DNA from: an uncultured Bacteroides sp.
GTDB taxonomy: Bacteria; Bacteroidota; Bacteroidia; Bacteroidales; Bacteroidaceae
Assembly: GCF_963677715.1 (NCBI RefSeq)
Contig: NZ_OY782495.1
Location: 186,001-250,000 of the forward strand
Direction of reading: 5' to 3'
DNA: 64,000 bases
Position 1 is the first letter of the stretch; every line of letters starts with the position of its first letter. Below the pieces are notes generated by a model, which was not told the origin of the DNA, did no database searches, and saw only the letters and a program-made list of their open reading frames with translations. Made by a program: the position numbers and the translations under genes. This document shows positions 35,358-43,816 of this stretch, piece by piece.

Positions 35358-36494
35358 TCAACTCATTCTATTCCGATAATCCTCGTACGTAAACTGTTTG
35401 TAGATTTCCGCTTTCTTTTCTTTCGTCCATAAAGCAATAGCCGGATGATGAATTCCGTTAAACATGTTCGTCTTTACCATCGTATAGTGAATCATGTCCT
35501 CAAACACGATGCGCTCTCCTATTTCCGGTTCGTGGTCAAAACTCCAGTCGCCCATGTAGTCACCGCTTAAGCACGAGTTACCCCCCAGTCGATAAACGAA
35601 CTTTCCTCCGTCATTTCCTGTTTTGGCTCCCTGTACCTCCGGCTGATAAGGCATCTCCAGACAGTCGGGCATGTGGCTGGTAAAGCTTACATTCAGTATG
35701 GCTGTTTTTATTCCCCGGCTCTCCACCATATCCACCACCTCTGCGGCTAACACTCCTGTTTGCCACGTAAAGGCCGATCCCAGTTCCATAATAATTCGCA
35801 AGTGCGGATAGCGGCTTTTCAGGCCACGCAGCAACGTCATCAAATGTTCTGTATTGTAATCCTTCCGGGTCATTAAATGTCCGCCCCCTAAGTTCAGCCA
35901 TTCTATTTGCGAAAACCACCCTGCGAACTTCGCTTCCAGATGCATTAAAGTCTCCTCCAACTCATAAGAGGAAGACTCACAAAGCGTGTGGCAGTGAAAG
36001 CCCTTTACTCCTTGCGGCAACACCTCCGGTAGCAGATCCGCCGTAATGCCGAAACGTGTGCCCGGTGCGCACGGATTGTAAAGCTCCGTTTCCACCGTCG
36101 AATACTCCGGATTAATACGTATCCCGCAAGAAATCTCCTTCCCTTCCGTCATCGGATAAAAACGACGAAACTGTGCTAACGAGTTAAATGTAATGTGACT
36201 GCTGCACCGCATAATCTCCGGAAAATCCTGTTCCGTATAAGCCGGAGAGTACGTATGCGCCTTACTGCCAAACTCCTCGAATGCCAGTCGTGCTTCGTAT
36301 ACCGAGCTAGCCGTACAATGATCTATATATTCCCTGAAGATGGGAAACGAACGCCACATGGCGAATGATTTGAAAGCGAGAATAATCTCTATTCCTGTTT
36401 TGTCTTTTACACTTTTTATAAGGCTGAGGTTCTTTCTCAGCAACTCTTCTTCCATGATATAACAAGGCGAAGGGAATTGACTAAAATCTATCAT
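35358..36494 (-). CDS. nspC: NspC, carboxynorspermidine (carboxyspermidine) decarboxylase
   Basis: A 378-residue PLP enzyme of the alanine-racemase-like fold. K42 in ILAFKSFAMW is the expected PLP lysine. HTYSPAYTEQDFPEIM, GIRINPEYSTVETELYNPCAPGTRFGI, FHCHTLCESSSYELEETL, LNLGGGHLMTRKDYN and GNSCLSGDYMGDWSF are NspC hallmarks. It makes spermidine or norspermidine by the carboxy route common in Bacteroidetes. It lies 22 bases after the unknown gene upstream and may share its transcript. Confidence 0.93.
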   Translation of the reverse strand: MIDFSQFPSPCYIMEEELLRKNLSLIKSVKDKTGIEIILAFKSFAMWRSFPIFREYIDHCTASSVYEARLAFEEFGSKAHTYSPAYTEQDFPEIMRCSSHITFNSLAQFRRFYPMTEGKEISCGIRINPEYSTVETELYNPCAPGTRFGITADLLPEVLPQGVKGFHCHTLCESSSYELEETLMHLEAKFAGWFSQIEWLNLGGGHLMTRKDYNTEHLMTLLRGLKSRYPHLRIIMELGSAFTWQTGVLAAEVVDMVESRGIKTAILNVSFTSHMPDCLEMPYQPEVQGAKTGNDGGKFVYRLGGNSCLSGDYMGDWSFDHEPEIGERIVFEDMIHYTMVKTNMFNGIHHPAIALWTKEKKAEIYKQFTYEDYRNRMS

Positions 36495-36516
36495 TACTGC
36501 GTCTTAAAGATTGAGT

Positions 36517-37272
36517 TTATATGTATATAATTTGCTTGATGGTATCCTCGCAGGCATCTACAAATATCCCCGGTTCGGGTAGAGGCAAGCGGTTGAAGAG
36601 TTCCTTTTTACCTGATGTACAAATCTCCTGCAGGCACAGTTGGCTTATGGGTTCTTCCCTTAAAGGTATTTTCTCCACCGATCTGCAACTTAACGCTGTT
36701 TTTCCCAGAAAGGTGGTTGTTTCTATTTTGCCAAACAATATATGTTGTGTGGTGTCTACCAGTAGCAGATTTCTTTCCGTCTTTCCGTTTCTGAACAGAA
36801 AGATATACTCCCAGTACAGCTTAGAAGCCCTAAGCAGTATATCATTATACAACTCTTCGGCATAGGAACTTTGCTTTCCCGGCGTGAAGTTGATCCGGCA
36901 AATGATACCCGGCCTAACCTTCTTAATGTTGTTATTCGCCATTATCGGTGGAAACAGAATCGTCTCTTCCCTGCCGTTTAATTCCAGTGAATAACTACAT
37001 TCCGGTTTACAATCCTGCCAATCCGTTATGCAATTCAAAAAAGAATCTGCTACCGTTATCTCCAGGCTAATGGTATCTTTTTCATCCGGCTCCATTCCGC
37101 TAAATGTAATCAGATCCCATTCTCCCCAGCCTATGGGGCGTATAATCCATCCTTTTCTGTTAAGTAGTACAACTGTTTCGGGTAAAATATTTATTTCGAT
37201 TCCCCGGCATGTATTATTTTTAAAAAATTCATGCTGTATTCTCAAATGCCATATTACCTTCATCTTTCCCAC
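36517..37272 (-). CDS. Hypothetical protein, 251 residues
   Basis: I do not recognise this protein. It has no signal peptide or TM segment and reads as a soluble mixed alpha/beta protein: MGKMKVIWHLRIQHEFFKNN, IIRPIGWGEWDLITFSG, VRPGIICRINFTPGKQSSYAEELYNDILLRASKLYWEYIFL. Good codon structure, an ATG after a leader, and a 22-base gap to nspC support a real gene. A link to tail-like contractile systems is only a faint memory and is not claimed. Confidence 0.6.
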   Translation of the reverse strand: MGKMKVIWHLRIQHEFFKNNTCRGIEINILPETVVLLNRKGWIIRPIGWGEWDLITFSGMEPDEKDTISLEITVADSFLNCITDWQDCKPECSYSLELNGREETILFPPIMANNNIKKVRPGIICRINFTPGKQSSYAEELYNDILLRASKLYWEYIFLFRNGKTERNLLLVDTTQHILFGKIETTTFLGKTALSCRSVEKIPLREEPISQLCLQEICTSGKKELFNRLPLPEPGIFVDACEDTIKQIIYI

Positions 37273-37448
37273 TACATTACATTCTATTTAGGTCTGTGTT
37301 CACAAAAGAATAAATAATAATTCATTTATGCAATTCTATTCCATCAAATTATGCAATTGCATTAATAAAGCGACTAAATATATACTTATGCCTAATGCAA
37401 AAACTGTTAAATAAAAACTGAATCTACAAAAAAAGTTTTTATTTTACT

Positions 37449-37456
37449 TACTTTTG
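37449..37456 (+). promoter_or_regulatory. -7 element of the wzi-like gene
   Basis: TACTTTTG fits TAnnTTTG and lies 49 bases before the chosen ATG. The 230-base gap upstream (37273-37504) is otherwise AT-rich with no further feature seen. Confidence 0.4.
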
Positions 37457-37504
37457 TAATCAGAAACGACAAAGCAATTGTTTTTTAATATCAACGAAAC
37501 AGAA

Positions 37505-38962
37505 ATGACTAAACCTGCCTTAACTGTGCTGCTTCTAGCAGCGCTCGTCTCTTCTTTGAGCATCCGTGCACAAGTGGCCAAAGGCCTGACCTATACACTC
37601 GAAAGCGGTACTACTTTTTCTTCCGGCACACATGCCCCTTTGTGGCTTTCCGCCAATAAACAAGGGCTCAGCTCCATCAGCAAAGACAACGGATACTTTA
37701 CCGCAGGCATCTTTCGCCCCATGGATATAGATACGGATAAACGCTTTAGCTATGCCTTCGGGCTTCAACTGGCGGGTGCTTATAATTTCACCTCCTCATT
37801 CATTGTGCAACAAGCCTACGTCGACCTCAAGTACCGTAGCATCACTTTCAGTCTGGGTAGTAAAAACCTCGTACCGGAATTTGTTAACCCCACCTTGTCT
37901 AGTGGTGCCCTCACCCTGTCCGGCAATGCCCGCCCCATTCCTCAGTTATGGATCGGCCTGGCCGATTACCTCGCCGTTCCCCATACCAACGGATGGCTTT
38001 CTTTCCGCGGACACATTGCTTACGGACGTTTCACCGACGGTAAGTGGCAGAAAGATTTCTCCACCCCCAATGCCAAACGCACCGAAGATGTGTTGTATCA
38101 CTCCAAAGCCTTTTACTTTAAGGTCGGCAATGAGCAACAATTCCCCGTCAATTTTCAGGCAGGGTTGCAGATGGAGACAGAGTTTGGCGGCAAGCAATAC
38201 GTTAACGGTAACCTCACCCGCCTCCCGTCTAAGTTCAAAGATTATTTAAAGATCATCATCCCTTTGGCCGGAGGCAGTGACTCCCCCGTGAGCGATCAGC
38301 TCAATATCGAAGGAAACATCGTAGGCAGTTGGCATGCCTCTCTGGCCTATCACCCCGGAGACTGGAAGTTTCGTGCCTATTACGAACACTACTTCGAAGA
38401 CCATTCCATGCTTGCTTTCGGCTATCCCTGGCGAGACGGCCTTATAGGACTTGAAGTCACCCTGCCCCAAAACCCCGTAGTTGGTCAGATTCTTTACGAA
38501 GGCATGGGCAGCAAAGACCAGACCGGCCCCGATCCTAACGATCCCACCCGTCATCAGGTCAGCGTGCGCGATAACTACTATAACCACAGCATTTACACCG
38601 GATGGCAACACTGGGGCATGGGCTTGGGCAGCCCGTTACTCACCTCCCCCATTTATAACACCAATGGTAATCTTTATTTTTATAACAACAGAGTCCTGTC
38701 CAACCATTTCGGCCTTTCAGGTTCTCCCACCTCCGAGCTCAGCTACCGCCTGCTGCTAACGCTCACCCGCAACTGGGGCACATACGATATTCCTATCAAA
38801 GAGTTCAAGCAAACCTATAGCCTGGCCGAAATAACCTATAGCCCCTTAAAACTCAAAGGATGGCACTTCACCGCCTCCTACGGCACCGATCGCGGTTCCC
38901 TTACGGGCAATAATAACGGCGCTATGTTCGTAATACGTAAAAACGGACTTCTCTTAAAGTAA
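37505..38962 (+). CDS. Wzi-family capsule assembly outer-membrane protein
   Basis: A 485-residue exported barrel. The signal peptide ends SLSIRAQ. LESGTTFSSGTHAPLWLSANKQGLSS, VQQAYVDLKYRSITFSLGSKN, SGNARPIPQLWIGLADYLAVPHTNGWLSFRGHIAYGRF and AYYEHYFEDHSMLAFGYPWRDGLIGLEV are the repeated Wzi-like strands. Members help attach capsule polysaccharide to the cell surface. I chose MTKPALTV at 37505 over the first ATG at 37478, which adds nine residues ahead of the signal peptide. It lies on the opposite strand from, and several kilobases from, the capsule genes. Confidence 0.85.
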   Translation: MTKPALTVLLLAALVSSLSIRAQVAKGLTYTLESGTTFSSGTHAPLWLSANKQGLSSISKDNGYFTAGIFRPMDIDTDKRFSYAFGLQLAGAYNFTSSFIVQQAYVDLKYRSITFSLGSKNLVPEFVNPTLSSGALTLSGNARPIPQLWIGLADYLAVPHTNGWLSFRGHIAYGRFTDGKWQKDFSTPNAKRTEDVLYHSKAFYFKVGNEQQFPVNFQAGLQMETEFGGKQYVNGNLTRLPSKFKDYLKIIIPLAGGSDSPVSDQLNIEGNIVGSWHASLAYHPGDWKFRAYYEHYFEDHSMLAFGYPWRDGLIGLEVTLPQNPVVGQILYEGMGSKDQTGPDPNDPTRHQVSVRDNYYNHSIYTGWQHWGMGLGSPLLTSPIYNTNGNLYFYNNRVLSNHFGLSGSPTSELSYRLLLTLTRNWGTYDIPIKEFKQTYSLAEITYSPLKLKGWHFTASYGTDRGSLTGNNNGAMFVIRKNGLLLK

Positions 38963-38975
38963 TTATATTCTTTCT

Positions 38976-39968
38976 TTAAAATACCGTTTTAAAGTTATTA
39001 CTCATATCCACCTGTACCCAATGGTTTATTCTAAGCGAATCCTGCCATCCCGATACAGCTACCCCATGATAGGGCAGATAAGCATATTCGCGTACCTCAT
39101 CATCGTGGTTAAGCATCAATGCCAGGTGCGGATACTTACTGGTCGAGGCCAGATGAAACATCCCGAAATCGCCTGTTGTATTTCCAAAAGCAAGAACAGG
39201 TATCTTCCCTATCCGGTCATAAATGTTCAGACTTTTGCCATTGCCATCATTCTTGGGTGTAAAGATAGCCTTCTGAATCATAAACAGCGTTTTACCCTCT
39301 TTATAAACAGGAACTAACTCCTGCCTTGTGCCAATCAGATGTTCCCGGTCCAAACCAATCGTTTGCGGACAGATGCTCCACATCACTCCGGACATTGAAC
39401 CCGATACGATATAAACATCGAACTTGTTCTTTTTCAAAAGCTCAATCAATTCCAGCATCGGTTGATAAAACATACTACCCAGAGTCAGGTTAAACTTCCG
39501 ATCCTTTGTGGTAGCCAGATAGTTGGTAGAGTTCCGAATAGAAGTCTCATAATCTATGCCCTCATACGCTTTAAGCACCATCGAATCAATATAATTTACC
39601 CCATCCACTACCCAGTGATTAATCACCGAAGTGTCCGCCGGATTCACCATCAGCTTCTTTGCATATTGGTACTCCTTGTTTTTTATTAGCTCCGGGTTTG
39701 CCGCAAGCTGTTTGTTGAGTCCGTCTACCGCCGTAGCCATTTCGAACCACAAAGGAGTTTCACAAGCAATAGTTCCGTCCATATCAAAGACCGCAATTCT
39801 ATCTTCTACCGGTATTTCTTTCTGTGCCGTTGCCACATAACCCAGTATTTGCTGCTTAATAGCCGTATTGTTCCAAGAAGGTAACGGATCTTTTTCACGA
39901 GATGCACACGAAGAGAGCGAGAGCGCTAAACCCAACACAAATAAATTTCTGCTGATATTTCGTTTCAT
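38976..39968 (-). CDS. HAD-superfamily phosphatase lipoprotein
   Basis: A 330-residue HAD hydrolase. The lipoprotein signal ends LALSLSSC (acylated Cys near residue 21). Motif I is AVFDMDGTIACETP near residue 62, motif II VYIVSGSMSG and motif IV FGNTTGDFGMF. The phosphoserine-phosphatase-like C1 cap lies between. It likely dephosphorylates small molecules in the periplasm. It converges with the wzi-like gene, 13 bases away. Substrate unknown. Confidence 0.87.
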   Translation of the reverse strand: MKRNISRNLFVLGLALSLSSCASREKDPLPSWNNTAIKQQILGYVATAQKEIPVEDRIAVFDMDGTIACETPLWFEMATAVDGLNKQLAANPELIKNKEYQYAKKLMVNPADTSVINHWVVDGVNYIDSMVLKAYEGIDYETSIRNSTNYLATTKDRKFNLTLGSMFYQPMLELIELLKKNKFDVYIVSGSMSGVMWSICPQTIGLDREHLIGTRQELVPVYKEGKTLFMIQKAIFTPKNDGNGKSLNIYDRIGKIPVLAFGNTTGDFGMFHLASTSKYPHLALMLNHDDEVREYAYLPYHGVAVSGWQDSLRINHWVQVDMSNNFKTVF

Positions 39969-40051
39969 ATTCTCAGAGTATTAATGGTCATAAATAATGC
40001 TATCATTAGCACAGATACAGAGATTTTTGTAATATTATGTAATCTTACAAT

Positions 40052-40369
40052 TTAATCTTTCAAGTCTTTTAAGGACTCCGGATTGCGTCTGCAGTCCCAA
40101 ACCGTCACAATAAGCACTTTATCGTCTGCTACGAAATAAATCAATTTATATTTGTGTTCAACAACTATAGCGCGAAAGTCTTTAGTCGATAAGCCACTTA
40201 AAGAAGGTTCCAATTTGCCGGATTCAGGAAAAGTTTCTAAAATAGCAGAAGCATCTAATAATTTATTATAAAGTTTTGAAGCAACACGTTCACTTTTAGT
40301 GTAATAGATACAATTTTCATACAATTTTTCCAGATGTGTAATCGCTTTGTCTGTCCATTCCACTAACAT
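40052..40369 (-). CDS. ParE/RelE-family toxin
   Basis: A 105-residue toxin of the ParE/RelE fold: MLVEWTDKAITHLEKLYENCIYYTKSERVASKLYNKLLDASAILETFPESGKLEP, then FRAIVVEHKYKLIYFVADDKVLIVTVWDCRRNPESL, where the C-terminal strands and WDCRRNP are typical. The target could be gyrase (ParE) or mRNA on ribosomes (RelE). It overlaps the antitoxin stop by 7 bases. It is the outermost module at the left end of the repeat array. Confidence 0.88.
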   Translation of the reverse strand: MLVEWTDKAITHLEKLYENCIYYTKSERVASKLYNKLLDASAILETFPESGKLEPSLSGLSTKDFRAIVVEHKYKLIYFVADDKVLIVTVWDCRRNPESLKDLKD

Positions 40370-40683
40370 AACAGATGTCTGTTTCGAAGTTCTTCAATAG
40401 AGTGAGTTTTTCCTCTTCTAACATCTTCTTCTGCTTCCTCGATCTCTTTTTTTAATTCATCAATAGTAAATTGACAAGGTCCCGTTAGTTGTTTTTTCTC
40501 AACTCTTAGTTCATGCAAAAAACGCACAGCCTTATCTAATAAATCGACTTCTTCAAGCTTCATTATTTCTTCAACAGCTTTCATCTTCAACACAGCTCCA
40601 TACGTATCGCCATAGTTCGATATTGGTTCTGAAACTTTTTCTGGAGCTTCTTCTTGTTTAGAATATAACTTTTGCTTTTTCAT
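40363..40683 (-). CDS. Antitoxin of the ParE-like pair
   Basis: A 106-residue acidic, helical protein upstream of and overlapping the toxin. The C-terminal half (FTIDELKKEIEEAEEDVRRGKTHSIEELRNRHL) has the pattern of toxin-binding ParD/RelB tails. No clear ribbon-helix-helix can be read in the first half. An inverted repeat sits 31 bases upstream and probably serves as the autoregulatory operator. Confidence 0.78.
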   Translation of the reverse strand: MKKQKLYSKQEEAPEKVSEPISNYGDTYGAVLKMKAVEEIMKLEEVDLLDKAVRFLHELRVEKKQLTGPCQFTIDELKKEIEEAEEDVRRGKTHSIEELRNRHLLC

Positions 40684-40714
40684 TACCTCATTATTGAATT
40701 AATCTATTGCATCA

Positions 40715-40747
40715 AAAATAAGCATTAATTTCATTTATGCTTATTTT
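40715..40747. promoter_or_regulatory. Operator-like inverted repeat of the ParE module
   Basis: AAAATAAGCAT (40715-40725) and ATGCTTATTTT (40737-40747) are perfect 11-bp inverted arms with an 11-base spacer, between the antitoxin start and repeat R1. Confidence 0.6.
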
Positions 40748-40777
40748 ATTCTATTATTTAACAATTCATCTTTTTCT

Positions 40778-40820
40778 TTCAAACGAGCGGATAGTTTTCA
40801 GTAAACCCTCGCGGGCAGAT
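40778..40820. repeat. 43-bp direct repeat R1 (epimerase 3'-end copy)
   Basis: Starts TTCAAACGAGCGGATAG and ends CGCGGGCAGAT. It is identical over 43 bases to R3, R4 and R5, and the reading frame of the minus strand continues to a stop codon (SFERKR). R5 is the 3' end of the intact epimerase gene. Past base 40820 the epimerase homology stops, but about 24 bases resemble those next to R4. Confidence 0.95.
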
Positions 40821-40889
40821 AAGTAATTTATAAATGCTACAAACTAATAGCAAAAAAAATCTGATGATATAGTATATTACGAATTATTA

Positions 40890-41330
40890 TTATTTTTCAT
40901 CTATCAATTCTTGCTTGCTTTTGAATAAAGCCGGCATGTCAATAGAATGAAAGCTAAATTTACCGATCGGGTAAAAAGAAGTTATAGTATTTATATAAGA
41001 TCTTAAATTTGTAATACAAATATTAACTCCTGAATTTACATACCCTTGTGTTTCAGATTCAGGAACATCCTGAGGCAATCTAAACATACCAGCTCCCGAT
41101 ACCGAAATAGAATATCCAGGTGCAGGTTCATTTCCTCTATTAATATTAATATCAGTAAAGATTATAAAAATGCCATTATTATCCGTTTTTATTCTAAAGT
41201 CAATATCAATCGGCTGTTTTTTCGTTGATTCTAGCAAATCAAGTGTTTCATCATCTGTGAATATACAGTTGCAAGCACTTTCTAATATATCAAACCGTTC
41301 TAAAATTAAAGTAGATTCTTTAGCAATCAT
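40890..41330 (-). CDS. SecB-like chaperone of toxin-antitoxin-chaperone module 1
   Basis: A 146-residue SecB-fold protein. The middle holds strand pairs (IDIDFRIKTDNNGIFIIFTDININ, GYSISVSGAGMFRL). The end NICITNLRSYINTITSFYPIGKFSFHSIDMPALFKSK has the helix and proline/phenylalanine pattern of SecB. Such proteins, encoded behind HigB-HigA pairs as in Mycobacterium Rv1955-Rv1957, protect the antitoxin from aggregation and proteolysis. It follows higA by 12 bases. Assignment as SecB-like is from pattern recognition. Confidence 0.75.
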   Translation of the reverse strand: MIAKESTLILERFDILESACNCIFTDDETLDLLESTKKQPIDIDFRIKTDNNGIFIIFTDININRGNEPAPGYSISVSGAGMFRLPQDVPESETQGYVNSGVNICITNLRSYINTITSFYPIGKFSFHSIDMPALFKSKQELIDEK

Positions 41331-41342
41331 GTATTTAAAATA

Positions 41343-41771
41343 TTAGGCACAACATTCTTTAATTTCTTGTTTGGAGCTATATGATGGTATCCAATCCACC
41401 ACTTGTTTTTTATTTCCAATGAGATAACCATTGTCTATTAATGTTTTCTTCGATCTTTCAATTTCTTCGTAGATAGCGATTATTTTGTTATCATTCATTG
41501 CATCTTTATTTACAACCTTGTCCAATTCTTCAAAACTTATATTAGGTACTAAGCCAATAGCCAATGAAAGCTCCACCAGTTTAGATAGCCTATGATCAGA
41601 GTCTCCATTCATTATTTGGCTTACATAACCCTTTGAAACTCCTAATATATCGGCTAATTGAGTACGATTCAATCCATTCTTTTCCATGAAATGGTTTACT
41701 TCGTTAAAAAGATCAATCTGAATTTTGGCCAACCAATACTCCTTACTGCTTATTAATTCTTCTCTTTTCAT
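41343..41771 (-). CDS. HigA-like XRE antitoxin with C-terminal extension (module 1)
   Basis: A 142-residue protein. The helix-turn-helix LNRTQLADILGVSKGYVSQIMNG is at about 34-56. After the DNA-binding domain, about 45 residues end in KKQVVDWIPSYSSKQEIKECCA. In known toxin-antitoxin-chaperone systems such a tail is the chaperone-addiction region that makes folding depend on the SecB-like partner. It lies between toxin and chaperone, with 5 and 12 base gaps. The tail function is inferred from context. Confidence 0.82.
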   Translation of the reverse strand: MKREELISSKEYWLAKIQIDLFNEVNHFMEKNGLNRTQLADILGVSKGYVSQIMNGDSDHRLSKLVELSLAIGLVPNISFEELDKVVNKDAMNDNKIIAIYEEIERSKKTLIDNGYLIGNKKQVVDWIPSYSSKQEIKECCA

Positions 41772-41776
41772 TGCTT

Positions 41777-42169
41777 TTATTTTTTGCGGAAATCAAAAAA
41801 CTCTTTCACTAATTTGTGCAAATTCTTAATGTCGTTTTTCTGTGTATTTTTGTATCCACCCATTATTATTAATTTGCCTCCGGGTATAGAACAAGCATAT
41901 ATTCTCAATTGTTTACTCTTAAATTCATATTCATTCACTCCGGATTTTCCACCTTCTATCATTCTGAATTTTGTATGAGGTAAAGAAGCTCCATTAGCAA
42001 AGATATTCATATATGATAATATTGTTTTATATTCTGAAAAATATTGAGGATTAGAGCTTATTTCTGCTTCAAAAGCGTCAATTGAATACTTCCCGTTTAT
42101 AGAAAGCTTTTCAAATTTCTGAAAGCATCCTTTCACCTCCTCCATTTCTTTCGTTGCAAATATACGCAT
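41777..42169 (-). CDS. HigB-like RelE-fold toxin (module 1)
   Basis: A 130-residue protein. The C-terminal half FRMIEGGKSGVNEYEFKSKQLRIYACSIPGGKLIIMGGYKNTQKNDIKNLHKLVKEF follows the RelE/HigB mRNA-interferase pattern. It is the first gene of the module (toxin before antitoxin, as in HigBA). The start is preceded by a perfect 16-bp palindrome that fits a HigA operator. Confidence 0.8.
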   Translation of the reverse strand: MRIFATKEMEEVKGCFQKFEKLSINGKYSIDAFEAEISSNPQYFSEYKTILSYMNIFANGASLPHTKFRMIEGGKSGVNEYEFKSKQLRIYACSIPGGKLIIMGGYKNTQKNDIKNLHKLVKEFFDFRKK

Positions 42170-42173
42170 ATTA

Positions 42174-42189
42174 TTTAGTAATTACTAAA
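42174..42189. promoter_or_regulatory. Palindromic operator of module 1
   Basis: TTTAGTAATTACTAAA is a perfect 16-bp palindrome only 4 bases upstream of the higB-like ATG, the usual place for antitoxin autoregulation. Confidence 0.65.
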
Positions 42190-42276
42190 CTATTTAATTT
42201 GTTTTATATCTTTGTCGAAAATGTAACTTGGAATAGCTAACTTTAGTTCGTTCATGTCATCTAGAGCTTTTCTTCC

Positions 42277-42372
42277 TTATCTTCTCTCTTCAAACGAGCG
42301 GATAGTTTTCAGTAAACCCTCGCGGACAGATACCGGCATTTTCTCAATGCCCGGCGCCGTTTTAATCCCATC
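42277..42372 (-). pseudogene. Repeat R2 with extended epimerase 3'-end remnant
   Basis: Contains the 43-bp repeat (42289-42331, one base different, GGACAG for GGGCAG) and continues another 40 bases into the epimerase frame. The minus strand reads GIKTAPGIEKMPVSVREGLL, then KTIRSFEERR and a stop. Compared with the intact gene it has several substitutions, so it comes from a different epimerase allele. It separates module 1 from the AbiE module. Confidence 0.88.
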
Positions 42373-42386
42373 CGGTCTGCTTTTGC

Positions 42387-43088
42387 TTATTCTAAAAATA
42401 CAGGAAATTCTTTATAAAACTTCAGCAATGAAACAGTTTCTGTTCGAAGCTTTGTACGTACAAACCTCTTCATATCCTCATCCATTAATTCTCCCAATCC
42501 ATTTAACATTCCTTTATCACTCATCGCTTCAAGTTGCTCAATGCACTGCTGGATATATTCGGCTAAAGTCATTCCTATTCTCTCTTCAACTATTGCTTTA
42601 TTTATGGCAGTACGATTATTCATAAAAAACCAAGTATCAAAAATATCCCGATTAGTTATTTCATTCCTGTCGAGCATAGCGCATAATTTATGAGCAAACA
42701 TATCCGAAGCTACCATTACCTTCATATTAATTCCAAGCAGATTTTTTATCTCATAATGGTTGCTCCATTGCCTGTTTGATATTTCAACCTTTAGCTTTCG
42801 CTCGCCAACTCCGTAATCAAGCACAATAATTGGTCCGTAAAACTTCATTGCTTCATCATATATCTTGCCATATTTAAGAAGAATCCTCCTTACTTTCTCA
42901 TAGATTATCTTTTCTTTTGTGATGTCGAGCAGATTGAAATCTAAATCAACAGAGAAGCGAGGCAAGTCATAAAAGAACATTAATGCTGTTCCCCCTTTGA
43001 ATCCCAAACAAGAAGCTAACTCAATGTCAGAATATATATCTTTGAGAATCTGCAACAGAAAAAATTTATGCTTATTAATATTAACCAT
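42387..43088 (-). CDS. AbiEii-family nucleotidyltransferase toxin
   Basis: A 233-residue protein of the AbiEii/AbiGii family. GGTAL at 32-36 and RFSVDLDF at 44-51 form the nucleotidyltransferase active site. KLKVEISNR and ASDMFAHKLCAMLDRNEITNRDIFDTWFFM are further family motifs. In known AbiE systems the toxin modifies tRNA or other RNA acceptors and acts in phage exclusion. It overlaps the AbiEi-like gene by 8 bases. Confidence 0.88.
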   Translation of the reverse strand: MVNINKHKFFLLQILKDIYSDIELASCLGFKGGTALMFFYDLPRFSVDLDFNLLDITKEKIIYEKVRRILLKYGKIYDEAMKFYGPIIVLDYGVGERKLKVEISNRQWSNHYEIKNLLGINMKVMVASDMFAHKLCAMLDRNEITNRDIFDTWFFMNNRTAINKAIVEERIGMTLAEYIQQCIEQLEAMSDKGMLNGLGELMDEDMKRFVRTKLRTETVSLLKFYKEFPVFLE

Positions 43089-43662
43089 TTTTCAATAATT
43101 TGTTTACCCTTATAGTTAGTGCTTGTGAGTTATACAAAGGCAGTAATCCGTATACCAATTCTTTATTGAGAGGATTCAAGTTATCAAAATAATAATCTTT
43201 GTTCAAATACAATGTATCCAGAAAAGCCCTCTCAGGAGTAGCCATGTTTATATTTTCTATCCTATTAATTCCCTGCGTAACCACCAGAATTTCGCCTTTC
43301 ACTTTTCGATAAACGTATGTCCTATCCTCTATTTCTATGCTTCTGCTCAGATAACTTATAGCAGTCATTCTCTCATCATATTGAAATATGATTCCATATT
43401 TTTGAAGCACATAGTCTAATGAAATATAGGAAGGGGTATAAAGCACGCAAGCCAATTCTTCGGGATTATAATTTGCTTTCACATAGATACCTTTCCTAGG
43501 TCGAAACAATTTCCCCTTACTAACATAGTAGTTTAACTTTCCGTTTAGTGACTTGAAATTGCTTTCATTCGTAAGCATAGCAATATCCGTCAGAGTGAAA
43601 ACAGTCTTATTCTTGCTATAGATAGAGAATATTATATTTTTGTTTATTTGAGAACTAGACAT
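43081..43662 (-). CDS. AbiEi-like antitoxin
   Basis: A 193-residue protein. The N-terminal winged helix (TLTDIAMLTNESNFKSLNGKLNYYVSKGKLFRPRKGIYV, about 23-62) is followed by the AbiEi C-terminal region (PSYISLDYVLQKYGII, ATPERAFLDTLYL). AbiEi represses its own promoter and counteracts AbiEii. A good Bacteroidetes promoter lies upstream. Confidence 0.85.
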   Translation of the reverse strand: MSSSQINKNIIFSIYSKNKTVFTLTDIAMLTNESNFKSLNGKLNYYVSKGKLFRPRKGIYVKANYNPEELACVLYTPSYISLDYVLQKYGIIFQYDERMTAISYLSRSIEIEDRTYVYRKVKGEILVVTQGINRIENINMATPERAFLDTLYLNKDYYFDNLNPLNKELVYGLLPLYNSQALTIRVNKLLKNG

Positions 43663-43687
43663 TCTATTATTTCCAATGTTCAGACTA

Positions 43688-43719
43688 CAAATATATTCGT
43701 TTAGGTTGAAATAAACAAA
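43688..43719 (-). promoter_or_regulatory. Promoter of the AbiE module
   Basis: On the minus strand TTTG (43716-43719) and TATATTTG (43688-43695) are spaced by exactly 20 bases, a full match to the Bacteroidetes promoter consensus. The AbiEi ATG follows 25 bases later. The promoter lies between repeat R3 and the gene. Confidence 0.75.
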
Positions 43720-43769
43720 AAATGTCTGCTAAAATACAATCAGTTACTTTCCTTCTTTATTTTTCTCTC

Positions 43770-43812
43770 TTCAAACGAGCGGATAGTTTTCAGTAAACCC
43801 TCGCGGGCAGAT
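43770..43812. repeat. 43-bp direct repeat R3
   Basis: Identical to R4 and R5 over the 43-bp core and the preceding CTC. Unlike the other copies the minus-strand frame does not stop straight after the repeat. Epimerase homology ends at 43812, the same position as in R1 and R4. Confidence 0.95.
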
Positions 43813-43816
43813 GCGT

